Below, in pieces: positions 1-9,382 of a stretch of DNA of 64,000 nt. The stretch comes from Lachnospiraceae bacterium (lineage in GTDB: Bacteria > Bacillota > Clostridia > Lachnospirales > Lachnospiraceae). The DNA lies in assembly GCA_910575605.1 (NCBI GenBank), contig CAJTEW010000004.1, forward strand, positions 1 through 64,000, read 5' to 3'. Each line of letters starts with the position of its first letter. The stretch's first letter is position 1. The translations under genes and the position numbers were made by a program. The notes beneath the pieces are model-generated. The model was not told the origin of the DNA. It did not search any database and saw nothing but the letters and a program-made list of their open reading frames with translations.

Positions 1-4
1 CTCC

Positions 5-32
5 TTGACATGTTCAAAAACTGCATTATAAT
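5..32 (+). promoter_or_regulatory. promoter-like sequence
   Basis: TTGACA at 5-10 and TATAAT at 27-32 are separated by 16 bases and face right. The only thing downstream is a hairpin and then the antisense side of the yqeY gene, so its target is unclear. It could be a chance match or drive a short RNA. Confidence 0.3.
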
Positions 33-40
33 ACAAACAA

Positions 41-70
41 GGACAGAACCCTTAAGATAAGACTCTGTCC
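41..70 (-). terminator. terminator of the yqeY transcript
   Basis: GGACAGA (41-47) and TCTGTCC (64-70) form a 7-bp stem. Read leftward, the hairpin is followed by a T-rich stretch (TTGTTTGTATT). It lies about 70 bases beyond the yqeY stop codon, as expected for an intrinsic terminator. Confidence 0.55.
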
Positions 71-141
71 ACAGTAACTAATGATATATCTTATATCAGT
101 TTTTTCAGTTTACACAAAACTTGAAACTCTCTCATTTTTAT

Positions 142-588
142 TTAGCTTATAAGGTCTGCAACAAGCTGGTTTACAAGTTTTCCGTCAGCCTTTCCCTTTA
201 CCTTTGGCATCAATACTTTCATGATTCTTCCTTTATCCTTTGCGGACGGGGCGTCAATATCCAGCTCTTTAAAGGTTTCCTGAATGATATCTTTTATCTC
301 TGTCTCACCCATAAGCTTGGGTGCATACTGCTCTAAAACGGCAAGGCGTTTGTTACATTCGTCGATGATATCCGTGCGGTCAGCAGGCGTCATCTCGAGA
401 GTTTCTTTTGTCTGCTTGATTTCCTTCATAACAACCTGAATCTCTTCATCCTCGGTTAAGTCTGCCCGTTTGTCGATGGCTTTATTTTTAAGAGCAGCCA
501 AAAGCATAGAAAGAGATTCCTTTGTCTGTTTGTCGCCTGCCTTCATGGCAGCGACCATAGCGCTTCTTACTTCTTCAATTTTGCTCAT
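142..588 (-). CDS. yqeY: GatB/YqeY domain protein
   Basis: A 148-aa protein with the typical length and start of the YqeY family (MSKIEEVRSAMVAAMKAGDK). This all-helical family shares a domain with the tail of the GatB amidotransferase subunit. Its exact job is not settled, though a role in tRNA-linked amidation has been proposed for the domain. The remainder (TLEMTPADRTDIIDECNKR, then a C-terminal GKADGKLVNQLVADL) is also family-typical. A ribosome binding site (AGGAGG) precedes the start. It is a stand-alone gene followed by an intrinsic terminator at 41-70. Confidence 0.9.
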   Translation of the reverse strand: MSKIEEVRSAMVAAMKAGDKQTKESLSMLLAALKNKAIDKRADLTEDEEIQVVMKEIKQTKETLEMTPADRTDIIDECNKRLAVLEQYAPKLMGETEIKDIIQETFKELDIDAPSAKDKGRIMKVLMPKVKGKADGKLVNQLVADLIS

Positions 589-733
589 GTTCTATATCCT
601 CCTGTTTTAGCTATCTGATTATTATACAGGATTATGTAAAAAATATCCAGCAGGGAAGCAAAAATATGCTATGATAATAAACAAGTAAATAAAAATGGAT
701 AATGAGAGAAAAATAATAGAAAGGAGAGATTAT

Positions 734-1756
734 ATGAGAAATCATGAGGTAACGTCGGTGCAGCCGCTGCTTGCGGAGGACGGGAGCTTAAGGGAGCCGG
801 GGTGGTCGAAAAAGCTTCTGCAGATCTATGACAGAGAGAAGATTAAAGCGCCGAGGTTCAGAATTAAGGAGTGGGATTATTATCTTGTGTTAAACGAGGA
901 ATTTGCGGGGGCTTTCACCATTTCTGACGATGGGTATATCGGGCTTCAGTCCGTGTCCCTTTTGAATTTTAAAGAAGGGTGGGAGCACACGGAGACAATT
1001 TTAAATCCTTTTCCTATGGGAAACCTTAATCTCCCACAGTCCTCTGATGCGGGAAATACAATATACAAGGATAAGCGCCTGCACATGGGTTTTTTTGTAA
1101 AGGATGGAAAAAGAGAGCTTCGGTGCAGATTTAAAAATTTTTATAAGGGGAAGCCTTTCTCCTGTGACATTGTGCTTGATGAGCCGAAGATGGACACAAT
1201 GGTAATTGCCACGCCGTGGAAGGAAAAGAAAACGGCATTTTACTATAACCAGAAAATTAATTGTATGCCGGCATCAGGAAGAATGACCTTTGACGGAAAA
1301 ACATATACATTTTCAAAGGGAACGGACTTTGGTACGCTGGACTGGGGAAGGGGCGTGTGGACGTATGATAACCGGTGGTACTGGGGGTCGGGAAATGGTA
1401 TTGTGAACGGAAAGCCCTTTGGGTTTAATATCGGGTACGGCTTTGGGGACACATCTGCGGCATCGGAAAATATGCTGTTTTATGACGGAAAAGCACATAA
1501 GCTTGAGGATGTTATTTTTCACATCCCACAGGACAGCTACTTAAGGCCCTGGACCTTTACATCCAGCGACGGAAGGTTCGAGATGGATTTCAAGCCGGTT
1601 TTAGACCGGGCGGCAAAGACCACGGCCGTGATTATCGAGAGCGACCAGCATCAGGTGTTCGGTCGTATGAGCGGAAAGGCGGAGCTTGACGATGGTACAG
1701 TACTTGAGATTAAAGACCTAATGTGTTTTGCCGAGGATGTTCATAACCGGTATTAA
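734..1756 (+). CDS. DUF2804 family protein
   Basis: About 340 aa and rich in aromatic residues and glycine (for example TDFGTLDWGRGVWTYDNRWYW), matching the DUF2804 family, whose function is unknown. I chose the start at 734 because AAAGGAGA lies seven bases upstream; an in-frame ATG at 695 has no good ribosome binding site. No signal peptide or membrane segment is visible, so it is probably cytoplasmic. Its 3' end overlaps the end of the convergent TetR gene by four bases, and the TetR protein is a candidate local regulator. Confidence 0.8.
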   Translation: MRNHEVTSVQPLLAEDGSLREPGWSKKLLQIYDREKIKAPRFRIKEWDYYLVLNEEFAGAFTISDDGYIGLQSVSLLNFKEGWEHTETILNPFPMGNLNLPQSSDAGNTIYKDKRLHMGFFVKDGKRELRCRFKNFYKGKPFSCDIVLDEPKMDTMVIATPWKEKKTAFYYNQKINCMPASGRMTFDGKTYTFSKGTDFGTLDWGRGVWTYDNRWYWGSGNGIVNGKPFGFNIGYGFGDTSAASENMLFYDGKAHKLEDVIFHIPQDSYLRPWTFTSSDGRFEMDFKPVLDRAAKTTAVIIESDQHQVFGRMSGKAELDDGTVLEIKDLMCFAEDVHNRY

Positions 1757-2373
1757 TCAGAGGGAAGGGCTTTATCATCCGGTGGTTCTTTGCGCAGGGA
1801 CAAAAGGAACGGGTTCATAAGGTCGCGGCCGTACTGGACCAGTGGATATCGTCTCTGCTGCAGGCACCAGTTGTAAGTAATTCCAATCTGGAAGCTTGTG
1901 ATCATGTCCGTTAAGACAGTGTAGGTATGTGGTGAGAGGATCTGTCCGGATTCAATGCCGTCCTTTAAGAGCTGCCTTAAAATCTGGTAATAGCGTCTGT
2001 CGGGATTTAAAATATGCCGCACGCCGTCAGTCATCACCTGAAGTCCATAAAGTGAATTGTAGAAATCACAGAAGGGAGAGGACTCAACGGCGTGCATGAC
2101 ATAGTCGTTGAAGGAGATAAGATTGTCTACAACATGCAGATTTTCATCATAATCTTCCCTAAGCCAGATATCATAGTCATTATCATAGATATAGGCGATG
2201 GTAAAGAGAAGCTCTTCTTTACCGTGGAAATGATGATAGAAGGCGCTGCGGGAGGTGCCTGATTTTTCAATAATCTCTGATATGGTAGTATCCTCGTAAC
2301 CGTGCTCCTGAAATAATTCCCATGCTGCATTCATAATTTTTTCTTTTGTTTTCTTTTTGTAGGGTCCGCGCAT
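1753..2373 (-). CDS. TetR/AcrR family transcriptional regulator
   Basis: A 206-aa protein with an N-terminal TetR helix-turn-helix at about residues 10-56 (IMNAAWELFQEHGYEDTTIS, then GTSRSAFYHHFHGKEELL). The C-terminal ligand/dimer domain is unassigned. TetR proteins usually repress a nearby gene and release DNA when they bind a small molecule. It converges with the DUF2804 gene and diverges from the large M14 peptidase operon, whose promoter lies in the 236-bp gap, so either could be its target. The ligand cannot be read from the sequence. Confidence 0.9.
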   Translation of the reverse strand: MRGPYKKKTKEKIMNAAWELFQEHGYEDTTISEIIEKSGTSRSAFYHHFHGKEELLFTIAYIYDNDYDIWLREDYDENLHVVDNLISFNDYVMHAVESSPFCDFYNSLYGLQVMTDGVRHILNPDRRYYQILRQLLKDGIESGQILSPHTYTVLTDMITSFQIGITYNWCLQQRRYPLVQYGRDLMNPFLLSLRKEPPDDKALPSD

Positions 2374-2517
2374 GTATTTACCTCTTTTCTTTTATAAAAT
2401 TTCTCCAGATATATGTTATTTTTAAAACAGCAATTTCTTGTATTTTATACCAGCCTATGAAAATATTATCCACTATATACTATATTTATAATAACATAAA
2501 GAAAGTTTTAGTTCAAC

Positions 2518-2546
2518 TTGACTATATTATTGTACTTTGATAAAAT
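2518..2546 (+). promoter_or_regulatory. promoter of the M14 peptidase operon
   Basis: TTGACT (2518-2523), 17 bases, then TAAAAT (2541-2546), about 60 bases before the peptidase start in an AT-rich gap divergent from the TetR gene. Good spacing and position suggest a vegetative promoter. The surrounding region is also where a TetR operator would be expected, but I saw no convincing palindrome. Confidence 0.5.
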
Positions 2547-2609
2547 AAAAACATTAAAAAAAGAACGAAGTATGGAATTAAGTATGAAATTGGAATGGGG
2601 GAGAGGAAG

Positions 2610-5600
2610 ATGGAACGATTAAGAATTGAGAATCCATCTGGCAGGGAGGAGATGAGGTATGCGCTTGATGCGGCGTTGCTTCTGGGTTTCCAGTCAGAGA
2701 CAGCAGTTTTCCCTGTGGCATCGCCAAAGGGAGAGAGGGCCGTTCCTAAAACTGAGGAGGAACTTTTAAGAATCTGGAGCCTTAATGGAGATGAGGTGCG
2801 AAAGGGATTTGTACCTGCAGAGAAAAAGGGACCGGTATTTGAATTGGATTTCCGAAGAGAGAGAGGGCTTGAATATCTTTTCCTTAGAGGTATGTTTCTA
2901 AAGGATGAGGACTTTGACCTGCTTCCAGACAGATTGGATGTAAAGATAGTGCTTCCTGAGGATACGGATGAATGGATTCTTGCAGCGGCATGTAATATTG
3001 CCTTTCGTTTTGGTATGGAGACGACAGCCTGTGAAGGAGGGCTTTTGGCGCCGGAAGTATATGAGGGAAATGCGGTTGTATTTTCCGGTGAAGGTGCCCC
3101 AGAGATTACTTTAAAGGAGCTTTCTGGAGCAGTGCAGGTACATATAGGCGGAAAAGGGCGGGAGCTTTTAACATTTATAAGCTTTCTATGCGAAAAATTT
3201 CCTTTTACAGAGGGTGTATGGAGAAGCTGGCGGGATGTACTTATGGACTTTGTAGATGATTTTACCCTGCGGGGTGCAGACGGGCAGGCTGCTGCACTAC
3301 ATGCACTTATAAAGGAGAAGAAGGAGGAGCTTAAGCTTTTCGGTTCACCTGAAATCAGTGAGAAGCAAAAGAGATATTTTTCGGAAGCAGAAATATACAA
3401 TTACAAGTCTGGAAAGAAAATTTATGAGAAAAATTATGAACTTCCATGGGAGGCTGATATTTTTGAACAGGTGTTAAGAGATGAGCTCTATCCGAGGCTA
3501 AAAGAGGGAGACAGGGTCAGGATAGAAGGAGCCTTAAGCGAGGAAGCCTCTGTACGGGAAAGAATCTCTGGAAGAATTATAGAAGAATTAGAGAAGGTCA
3601 AAGCAAAAGAGGAAGGGCTTCAGCTTGTTTGTGCCTATAAGCAGGGATTTTCCTGGATTGACGAGGTGGTGATTCCAGCGGTAAAATCCTGTAAGGCAGA
3701 GAAGGTTGAGATATTTTTCAGACCCTTTCTTCCGGAAGGAGAAACAGAGTGGCTGGATGAAAACGGCGCGACTCCTTCCTATCATAACCTGAAGGCAGAC
3801 GACCCTGAAAAGTGGTATGATCTTCCTATACGGTATCTGCAGGAGCTGTACCCCATTCAGGATATACTGACAGAAAAGCTTTCCCTTCCGACAGAGAAGA
3901 TTGTCTTTAAAGTTTATGAGGGTGAGGAGGAGCTTACATATCTGTGCAAAGTGACAGAAGTAGACAGTACCCTTAAAGAATATAAGTATCTTGCCAGATA
4001 TTCTGAAAGGCCCTATCTTGATGAATATCCGAAGCTTGGAAAGGTGCATCCGGGAACCGGCTATATAAAGGTGTGGGTGAATGGAAAGGAGCTGTTTAAC
4101 AGAATACTTTCTACAGATTTGGAGAGAATCTGGGATATTTACCAGAAACATGTGTTGCCAGAATGTAAGGATTACATTGAGGAGAAGACAAAAGGAGAGG
4201 CATGTGCAGATATGCAGCCTTTCTTTCAGAAGCTTTCTTTAGAGGTGTGGGCAAGCGAGCCAGACTACAGGACTGGCAGCAGGGAAGATCTAATTTCTTC
4301 TTTAGATGCGCTTCATGAGGATATGTATTTTGTAGGCAGTGATTATTTTAAAAACTACGGGAATCAGAAGTCGGATGAGATTTTTGACGCACCGGGACTG
4401 ATTCTGCCAGTGATACATAAAAGAGAAGGTGCGCCGTCCTTTCGGGTTACTCTGTATGAGCGCCAGAAGGAGGAGCCCGTTATCTTCTGCGGCGGGGAAG
4501 AGGTTTTAAGACAAAGGGAGCGCGGGCGGGTATCCATTAAGATTTCTAAAATCTTTAGCAGGAACGGGAAACTTGTTACGGAGATTTTGGTGAAGGGTGT
4601 AAAGGAAAATATTGTGGCCTCTTATGCAGAACTTTTTTCAGAAGGAATTCTTTCGGCCAGTGAAGAGATGGACGAAGCATATGAGATCCGTTTTGTAGGG
4701 GAGAATGGGAATACATATGAGGCAGCTGTCCCTGCAAAAACAAGTGTTCCGAAAGAGTGTATTACGGAAATTGATCTTCATGAAAAGGAGCTTATAGGGT
4801 ATGAGACTTACCTTGAAATTATAGAGGCTCTCAAAGGCGTGGAAGGAATTCAGGTTTTCAGAACCGCCCGTTCCTATCAAGGGAGAGCACTTTACGGAAT
4901 CTGGCTTATGCCGGAATATGAAGGTTACCTTTCTATGACAAAGCGTCTAAATAGGTGTCCAAGTGAGATTATTAATGCAAGACATCATGCCAATGAGGTA
5001 TCAAGTACAAATGCAGCATTAATTCTGCTTAAGAGACTTTTAACAGAGGAAAACTACCAGTGCCTTAATGAAAAGCTTAACCTAGTAATTGTTCCTATGG
5101 AAAATGTGGACGGAGCGGCGATTCATTATGAGCTTCAAAAGGAGCATCCATATTGGAAGTTCCATGTGGCGAGATTTAATGCTATTGGAAAGGAATTTTA
5201 TCACGATCATTTCAGACAGGATACGATACACAAAGAGGCAATGGGACTTACAAGACTATTCGAAAAATATGTTCCGGACATGATCGTGGATAACCATGGA
5301 GTGCCGAGCCATGAGTGGGAGCAGCAGTTTTCCGGGTATACATCGCCGTCATACAAAGGATTCTGGCTTCCGCGTTCTCTGCTTTACGGGTATTTCTGGT
5401 ATGTGACGAATTCTGAATATAAGGATAATTATCCGGTCAATAAGAAGATGGAGGACGTGATTGCGGATAAAATTGCAGAGAATGAAGAAATGACGGCATG
5501 GAATAAAGAGTGGAGTGTGCAGTTTGAAAAATATGCCCATGCATGGATGCCGAAGCTTTTCCCGGCAGACTACTATAAGGATATGATTAATTACTGGATT

Positions 5601-5876
5601 CCGTTTACATTTGACAAAAATCACAGATATCCTTCCATTCGTTTTCCATGGATTACCACAGTGGCATATACAAGCGAGGTGGCGGATGAGACAGCACAAG
5701 GAGAATATCTGAATCTGTGTGCAAGAGCACATGCTGCTCACGATGAGGCAACGATTCAAATGCTGATGGAGGCATCGCATGAAAGAAAATGTAGGTTTAT
5801 ATGCCGGAATGGACAGATCTTTGCCGAATATTTACGACTAAGGCCGATGGTCATAGTGAATTCGGATAAAAGATAA
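2610..5876 (+). CDS. very large M14-family zinc carboxypeptidase-like protein
   Basis: About 1088 aa. The C-terminal third carries M14 metallopeptidase signatures: HHANEVSS (zinc-binding H..E, about residue 793) and later IVDNHGVPSHEW, with a plausible second zinc histidine. The long N-terminal part (about 700 aa) is unfamiliar and charged, with no signal peptide, so it appears cytoplasmic. Typical M14 enzymes are 300-450 aa, so this is a large multidomain relative. The start at 2610 follows GGGGGAGAGG; an ATG at 2595 is an alternative. It heads a run with DUF969, DUF979, an M29-like aminopeptidase and pyroglutamyl peptidase, pointing to uptake and breakdown of unusual peptides. The substrate is unknown. 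Confidence 0.75.
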   Translation: MERLRIENPSGREEMRYALDAALLLGFQSETAVFPVASPKGERAVPKTEEELLRIWSLNGDEVRKGFVPAEKKGPVFELDFRRERGLEYLFLRGMFLKDEDFDLLPDRLDVKIVLPEDTDEWILAAACNIAFRFGMETTACEGGLLAPEVYEGNAVVFSGEGAPEITLKELSGAVQVHIGGKGRELLTFISFLCEKFPFTEGVWRSWRDVLMDFVDDFTLRGADGQAAALHALIKEKKEELKLFGSPEISEKQKRYFSEAEIYNYKSGKKIYEKNYELPWEADIFEQVLRDELYPRLKEGDRVRIEGALSEEASVRERISGRIIEELEKVKAKEEGLQLVCAYKQGFSWIDEVVIPAVKSCKAEKVEIFFRPFLPEGETEWLDENGATPSYHNLKADDPEKWYDLPIRYLQELYPIQDILTEKLSLPTEKIVFKVYEGEEELTYLCKVTEVDSTLKEYKYLARYSERPYLDEYPKLGKVHPGTGYIKVWVNGKELFNRILSTDLERIWDIYQKHVLPECKDYIEEKTKGEACADMQPFFQKLSLEVWASEPDYRTGSREDLISSLDALHEDMYFVGSDYFKNYGNQKSDEIFDAPGLILPVIHKREGAPSFRVTLYERQKEEPVIFCGGEEVLRQRERGRVSIKISKIFSRNGKLVTEILVKGVKENIVASYAELFSEGILSASEEMDEAYEIRFVGENGNTYEAAVPAKTSVPKECITEIDLHEKELIGYETYLEIIEALKGVEGIQVFRTARSYQGRALYGIWLMPEYEGYLSMTKRLNRCPSEIINARHHANEVSSTNAALILLKRLLTEENYQCLNEKLNLVIVPMENVDGAAIHYELQKEHPYWKFHVARFNAIGKEFYHDHFRQDTIHKEAMGLTRLFEKYVPDMIVDNHGVPSHEWEQQFSGYTSPSYKGFWLPRSLLYGYFWYVTNSEYKDNYPVNKKMEDVIADKIAENEEMTAWNKEWSVQFEKYAHAWMPKLFPADYYKDMINYWIPFTFDKNHRYPSIRFPWITTVAYTSEVADETAQGEYLNLCARAHAAHDEATIQMLMEASHERKCRFICRNGQIFAEYLRLRPMVIVNSDKR

Positions 5877-5912
5877 ATACTTAATTTATTTTATCTAAAG
5901 GAGGAGATTTAA

Positions 5913-6590
5913 ATGGAACTTATTAAATTACTTGGTGTTCTGATTGTAATTGTCGGATTTGCGCTTAAGTTGGATTCAATTCTGATTATTTTCCTGGCCC
6001 TTATTACGACAGGAATAGTAGGTGGTCTTGGAATTGGCGGTCTCTTAGAGACAATCGGATTGAATTTTGTGGCAAACAGAAGTATGGCTATTTTTATTAT
6101 GATTCTTCTGATTACCGGTGTTTTGGAGAGAAACGGCTTAAGAGAGGCGGCTACGGATCTGATTAAGAAGGTTAAGGGAGCTACTGCCGGAAAGGTTGTT
6201 GCTGCATATGGGATTATGCGTGGTATTTTCGGGGCATTTAATGTAGGTTTCGGAGGTGTTGCAGGATTTGTACGTCCGGTTATTCTTCCTATGGCAGAGG
6301 CTGCTGTAAAGAACCAGGGCCATGAGGCGAAGGAAGAGCATGTGGAGGATATTAAGGGTATGGCGTCCGCAATGGAGAATATTACCTGGTTCTTTTGGCA
6401 GGTACTTTTTGTAGGCGGCTCTGGTGGGATTCTTGTGCAGAGTACACTTGCGTCTCTCGGCTATGAAGTAGAGCTTATCGAACTTGCCGCGGCAGAAATT
6501 CCAGTTGCGATTTTTGCCCTTATAGTCGGCTGTACCGTGACGCTTGTAACGGATAAGAAACTTACAAAGAAATACTATGTTTATAAATAG
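5913..6590 (+). CDS. DUF969 family membrane protein
   Basis: A 225-aa hydrophobic protein with about five to six membrane segments, matching the DUF969 family. The family is nearly always paired with DUF979, encoded next here, and often sits beside pyroglutamyl peptidase genes. The pair is thought to act as a permease, but the substrate is unproven. It follows a strong ribosome binding site (AAAGGAGGAG) 37 bases after the M14 gene, so it is probably co-transcribed. Residues RGIFGAFNVGFGG between helices look like a transport-type loop. Confidence 0.85.
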   Translation: MELIKLLGVLIVIVGFALKLDSILIIFLALITTGIVGGLGIGGLLETIGLNFVANRSMAIFIMILLITGVLERNGLREAATDLIKKVKGATAGKVVAAYGIMRGIFGAFNVGFGGVAGFVRPVILPMAEAAVKNQGHEAKEEHVEDIKGMASAMENITWFFWQVLFVGGSGGILVQSTLASLGYEVELIELAAAEIPVAIFALIVGCTVTLVTDKKLTKKYYVYK

Positions 6591-6608
6591 GCAGGGGGTG
6601 TTGAGAAT

Positions 6609-7562
6609 ATGGCTAACTTAAAATTTATACAGATAAATGAAGTGTTAGGCAATAATCTGCTTAACATGGTATGGGTAATTGTAGGTCTGATCGCCATTTA
6701 TGCAGGACTTAAAAATCTTCTGGACCAAGAGAATCCGTCCAGATATGGAACAGCACTCTTCTGGTGTTCTTTCGGTGTTGTATGTGCATTTGGTACATGG
6801 CTTCCGGCAAAGGTTTCCGGCGCTCTTGTAATTATTATGTGTCTGCCGCCGATTCTTAAGAAGGTAAAGGTAGGAAAGGTTGATACACCGTCAAAGGAGC
6901 ATACCATTGAGCAGTATAAAAAGGTAGGTATGAAAATTTTCTTTCCGGCGGTCTGTGTAGGTATTTTTTCACTTGTCTTTGCATTTTTCAGCAATTTAAG
7001 CTCAATGGTTGCAGTTACTCTTGGAGTTATTGTTGCAATGATTATCTTAATGTTATATAATCCAAGTGAGAACAAACCAGTTGTATTTTTAAAGGAATCT
7101 GAAAGATTTCTTTCTATCATGGGACCTTTGTGTATGCTTCCGCAGCTTCTCGGATGTCTGGGTGGTGTATTTACAGCGGCAGGCGTCGGGGATGTTGTAG
7201 CAGGCATTGTAGAGAAGATTGTACCGAAAGGAAATGTGAATATCGGAATTATTGTGTTTGCAGTCGGTATGGCATTGTTTACTATGATTATGGGAAATGC
7301 ATTTGCAGCGATCACAGTTATTACCGTAGGCATAGGCGGTCCATTTGTTTTGGCGTACGGGGCAGATCCGGTTGTTATTGGTATGCTGGCTCTTACCTGC
7401 GGTTACTGCGGCACATTATGTACGCCAATGGCGGCGAACTTTAATATTGTACCTGTAGCGATTCTTAATATGAAGGACCGCTGGGGGGTCATTAAGAAGC
7501 AGATTATTGTAGCTCTTATTATGCTGGTGTTCCAGATTAGTTATATGATTATATTTAAATAG
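6609..7562 (+). CDS. DUF979 family membrane protein
   Basis: A 317-aa protein with about eight to nine hydrophobic segments and a glycine/alanine-rich C-terminal half (MGNAFAAITVITVGIGGPF), typical of DUF979. It starts 18 bases after DUF969 and is its usual partner. Together they may form a two-subunit transporter for pyroglutamate, pyroglutamyl peptides or related amino acids. This is inferred from the adjacent pcp gene, not shown by the sequence. Confidence 0.85.
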   Translation: MANLKFIQINEVLGNNLLNMVWVIVGLIAIYAGLKNLLDQENPSRYGTALFWCSFGVVCAFGTWLPAKVSGALVIIMCLPPILKKVKVGKVDTPSKEHTIEQYKKVGMKIFFPAVCVGIFSLVFAFFSNLSSMVAVTLGVIVAMIILMLYNPSENKPVVFLKESERFLSIMGPLCMLPQLLGCLGGVFTAAGVGDVVAGIVEKIVPKGNVNIGIIVFAVGMALFTMIMGNAFAAITVITVGIGGPFVLAYGADPVVIGMLALTCGYCGTLCTPMAANFNIVPVAILNMKDRWGVIKKQIIVALIMLVFQISYMIIFK

Positions 7563-7596
7563 GATTAGTTATATCTGGTAAGGGATGGGGGCAGAG

Positions 7597-8586
7597 ATGA
7601 CACGTAAGATGGAACGTGGGGCAAGAATTGTTATCGAAGAATGGATGCGGGTGAAGCCGTGGGATAAGCTTTTGATCGTTACAACAAAGGATCATCTGGA
7701 AGAGTCGAGAATGCTTAGAAAATGTGCGGTAGGAAGAGTGAGTTCTGTAAGCTCTCTTGTAGTAGAGGATATGGGAAGGCATGTAGGAGTATTTTTTGAT
7801 ATGAATGAGGAAGTGTTTGACCCGTATACAGCGGTAATCGCTGCCACAGATTATTCCCTGGTGACGACAAAAGCGGCCAGACGTGCTATACAGAAGCATA
7901 AGAAATTTTTATCCCTGCCTCTTTCTACTAATGACGGAAGGTCTATGCTGGAATATGAATTTATGATGATGGATACGAAGAAAAGTCGTCTGATGGCAAA
8001 ATTGATTATGAAGTATCTCCGCCACAGTAAATATATTCATGTGACTACACCTGTGGGAACAGATTTGAAAGTATACAAGGAAAATAGAAATCCGGGATTT
8101 TTTAACGGTGTAATAAAGGATGGAAAGGGGTATTCTTCGGCAAGCATTGAGGTATATGTGTCAATTGAGGAGACTAAGACAACGGGTGTACTTGTAGTAG
8201 ACGGGTCTCTTGGTTATATCGGAAGAGCAGAGGAACCCACAAGAATTTTGTTTGAGGAAGGCAGAATTACAGAGATAGAAGAGACTTTTACCGGGAAACG
8301 TCTCCGGCAGTATATGGAGGATTATAAGGATGAAAGGATTTACATAGGAGGAGAATTCGGAATCGGCCTTAATTCATACTCCCAGTGTCTTGGAAACTGC
8401 TATATTGAGGATGAATCGGCATATGGAACCTTCCATATCGGCTTGGGCAGGAATCTTGCTCTTGGAGGGCAGCAGAATGCCAACGGGCATTTTGATCTTG
8501 TGTGCCTGGAACCGGATATTTATACAGACAACAGACAGATTATGCAGCAGGGTAAGATTATTATACCGGAACCTGTTGTATATTAA
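7597..8586 (+). CDS. M29/leucyl aminopeptidase-like protein
   Basis: About 329 aa. The C-terminal half resembles M29 metallo-aminopeptidases and the related NicX group: GGEFGIGLN, then AYGTFHIGLGRN and NANGHFDLVCLEPDI, regions that supply metal-binding E, H and D residues in the family. An aminopeptidase activity releasing N-terminal residues from short peptides is likely. The start could be 7585 or 7597; I prefer 7597 because GGGGG lies five bases upstream. It lies between the DUF969/DUF979 pair and pcp, fitting a peptide-degradation operon. Confidence 0.65.
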   Translation: MTRKMERGARIVIEEWMRVKPWDKLLIVTTKDHLEESRMLRKCAVGRVSSVSSLVVEDMGRHVGVFFDMNEEVFDPYTAVIAATDYSLVTTKAARRAIQKHKKFLSLPLSTNDGRSMLEYEFMMMDTKKSRLMAKLIMKYLRHSKYIHVTTPVGTDLKVYKENRNPGFFNGVIKDGKGYSSASIEVYVSIEETKTTGVLVVDGSLGYIGRAEEPTRILFEEGRITEIEETFTGKRLRQYMEDYKDERIYIGGEFGIGLNSYSQCLGNCYIEDESAYGTFHIGLGRNLALGGQQNANGHFDLVCLEPDIYTDNRQIMQQGKIIIPEPVVY

Positions 8587-8651
8587 ACTGTCAGGTACAG
8601 CTTAAAAATATTCCTTCTGTGGGAAGGAGGATAAAATAGGAGGTAATTAAA

Positions 8652-9296
8652 ATGAAAGTATTAGTAACAGGGTTTGATCCTTTTGGAGGGGAACCGGTAA
8701 ATCCGGCTTTTGAAGCGGTAAAGATGCTTCCAGACGAGATTGCAGGAGCAGAGATTATTAAACTTGAGATACCGACGGTATTTTCAAAGAGTGGTCCGGC
8801 AGTAGAGGAAGGCATTAAGAAGTATGAGCCGGACGTTGTAATCAATGTAGGACAGGCAGGCGGCCGCTCCTGCGTGACAATAGAGCAGGTGGGCATAAAT
8901 CTTGCAGAGGCACGTATTCCGGATAACGACGGAGAACAGCCGTCAGATACAGCGCTTCAGGAGGAAGGAGAGCCGGCATATTTTGCGACAATTCCGGTAA
9001 AGGCGATTGTAAAGAATATCCGCAGCCACAAAATTCCGTGCCATATTTCCTACACGGCAGGAACCTATGTATGTAACAGTATTATGTATAATGTGCTTCA
9101 TATGACGGCAACGAAATATCCGAATATCCGGGCAGGATTTATTCATGTGCCGTTTGCAGCAGAGCAGGCGGTTGAAAAGCCAAACGGAACACCGTTTATG
9201 TCACTGGAAATGATTGCAAAATCTTTGGAGTATGCAATTGAAGCAACAGTAAAAAATGAAAAGGATATTGCCGGAGTGATGGGTGAGACCCATTAG
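8652..9296 (+). CDS. pcp: pyroglutamyl-peptidase I
   Basis: A 214-aa cysteine peptidase of the C15 family that removes N-terminal pyroglutamate from peptides. The start (MKVLVTGFDPFGGEPVNP), the catalytic cysteine region (GTYVCNSIMYN), the catalytic histidine region (FIHVPFAAEQ) and the glutamate region (QVGINLAEARIPDN) are all present. Length is normal. It is the last gene of the peptide-use operon behind a good ribosome binding site (TAGGAGG), and its product pyroglutamate may be what the DUF969/DUF979 pair handles. Confidence 0.95.
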   Translation: MKVLVTGFDPFGGEPVNPAFEAVKMLPDEIAGAEIIKLEIPTVFSKSGPAVEEGIKKYEPDVVINVGQAGGRSCVTIEQVGINLAEARIPDNDGEQPSDTALQEEGEPAYFATIPVKAIVKNIRSHKIPCHISYTAGTYVCNSIMYNVLHMTATKYPNIRAGFIHVPFAAEQAVEKPNGTPFMSLEMIAKSLEYAIEATVKNEKDIAGVMGETH

Positions 9297-9382
9297 AGTT
9301 ATTTCGCGGTATATAGAATTCCTCTGTTTACAGCGCCGGGGTGTAACTGTAAATGGAGGGATTTTTGGGGTTCAAGGAGGAT

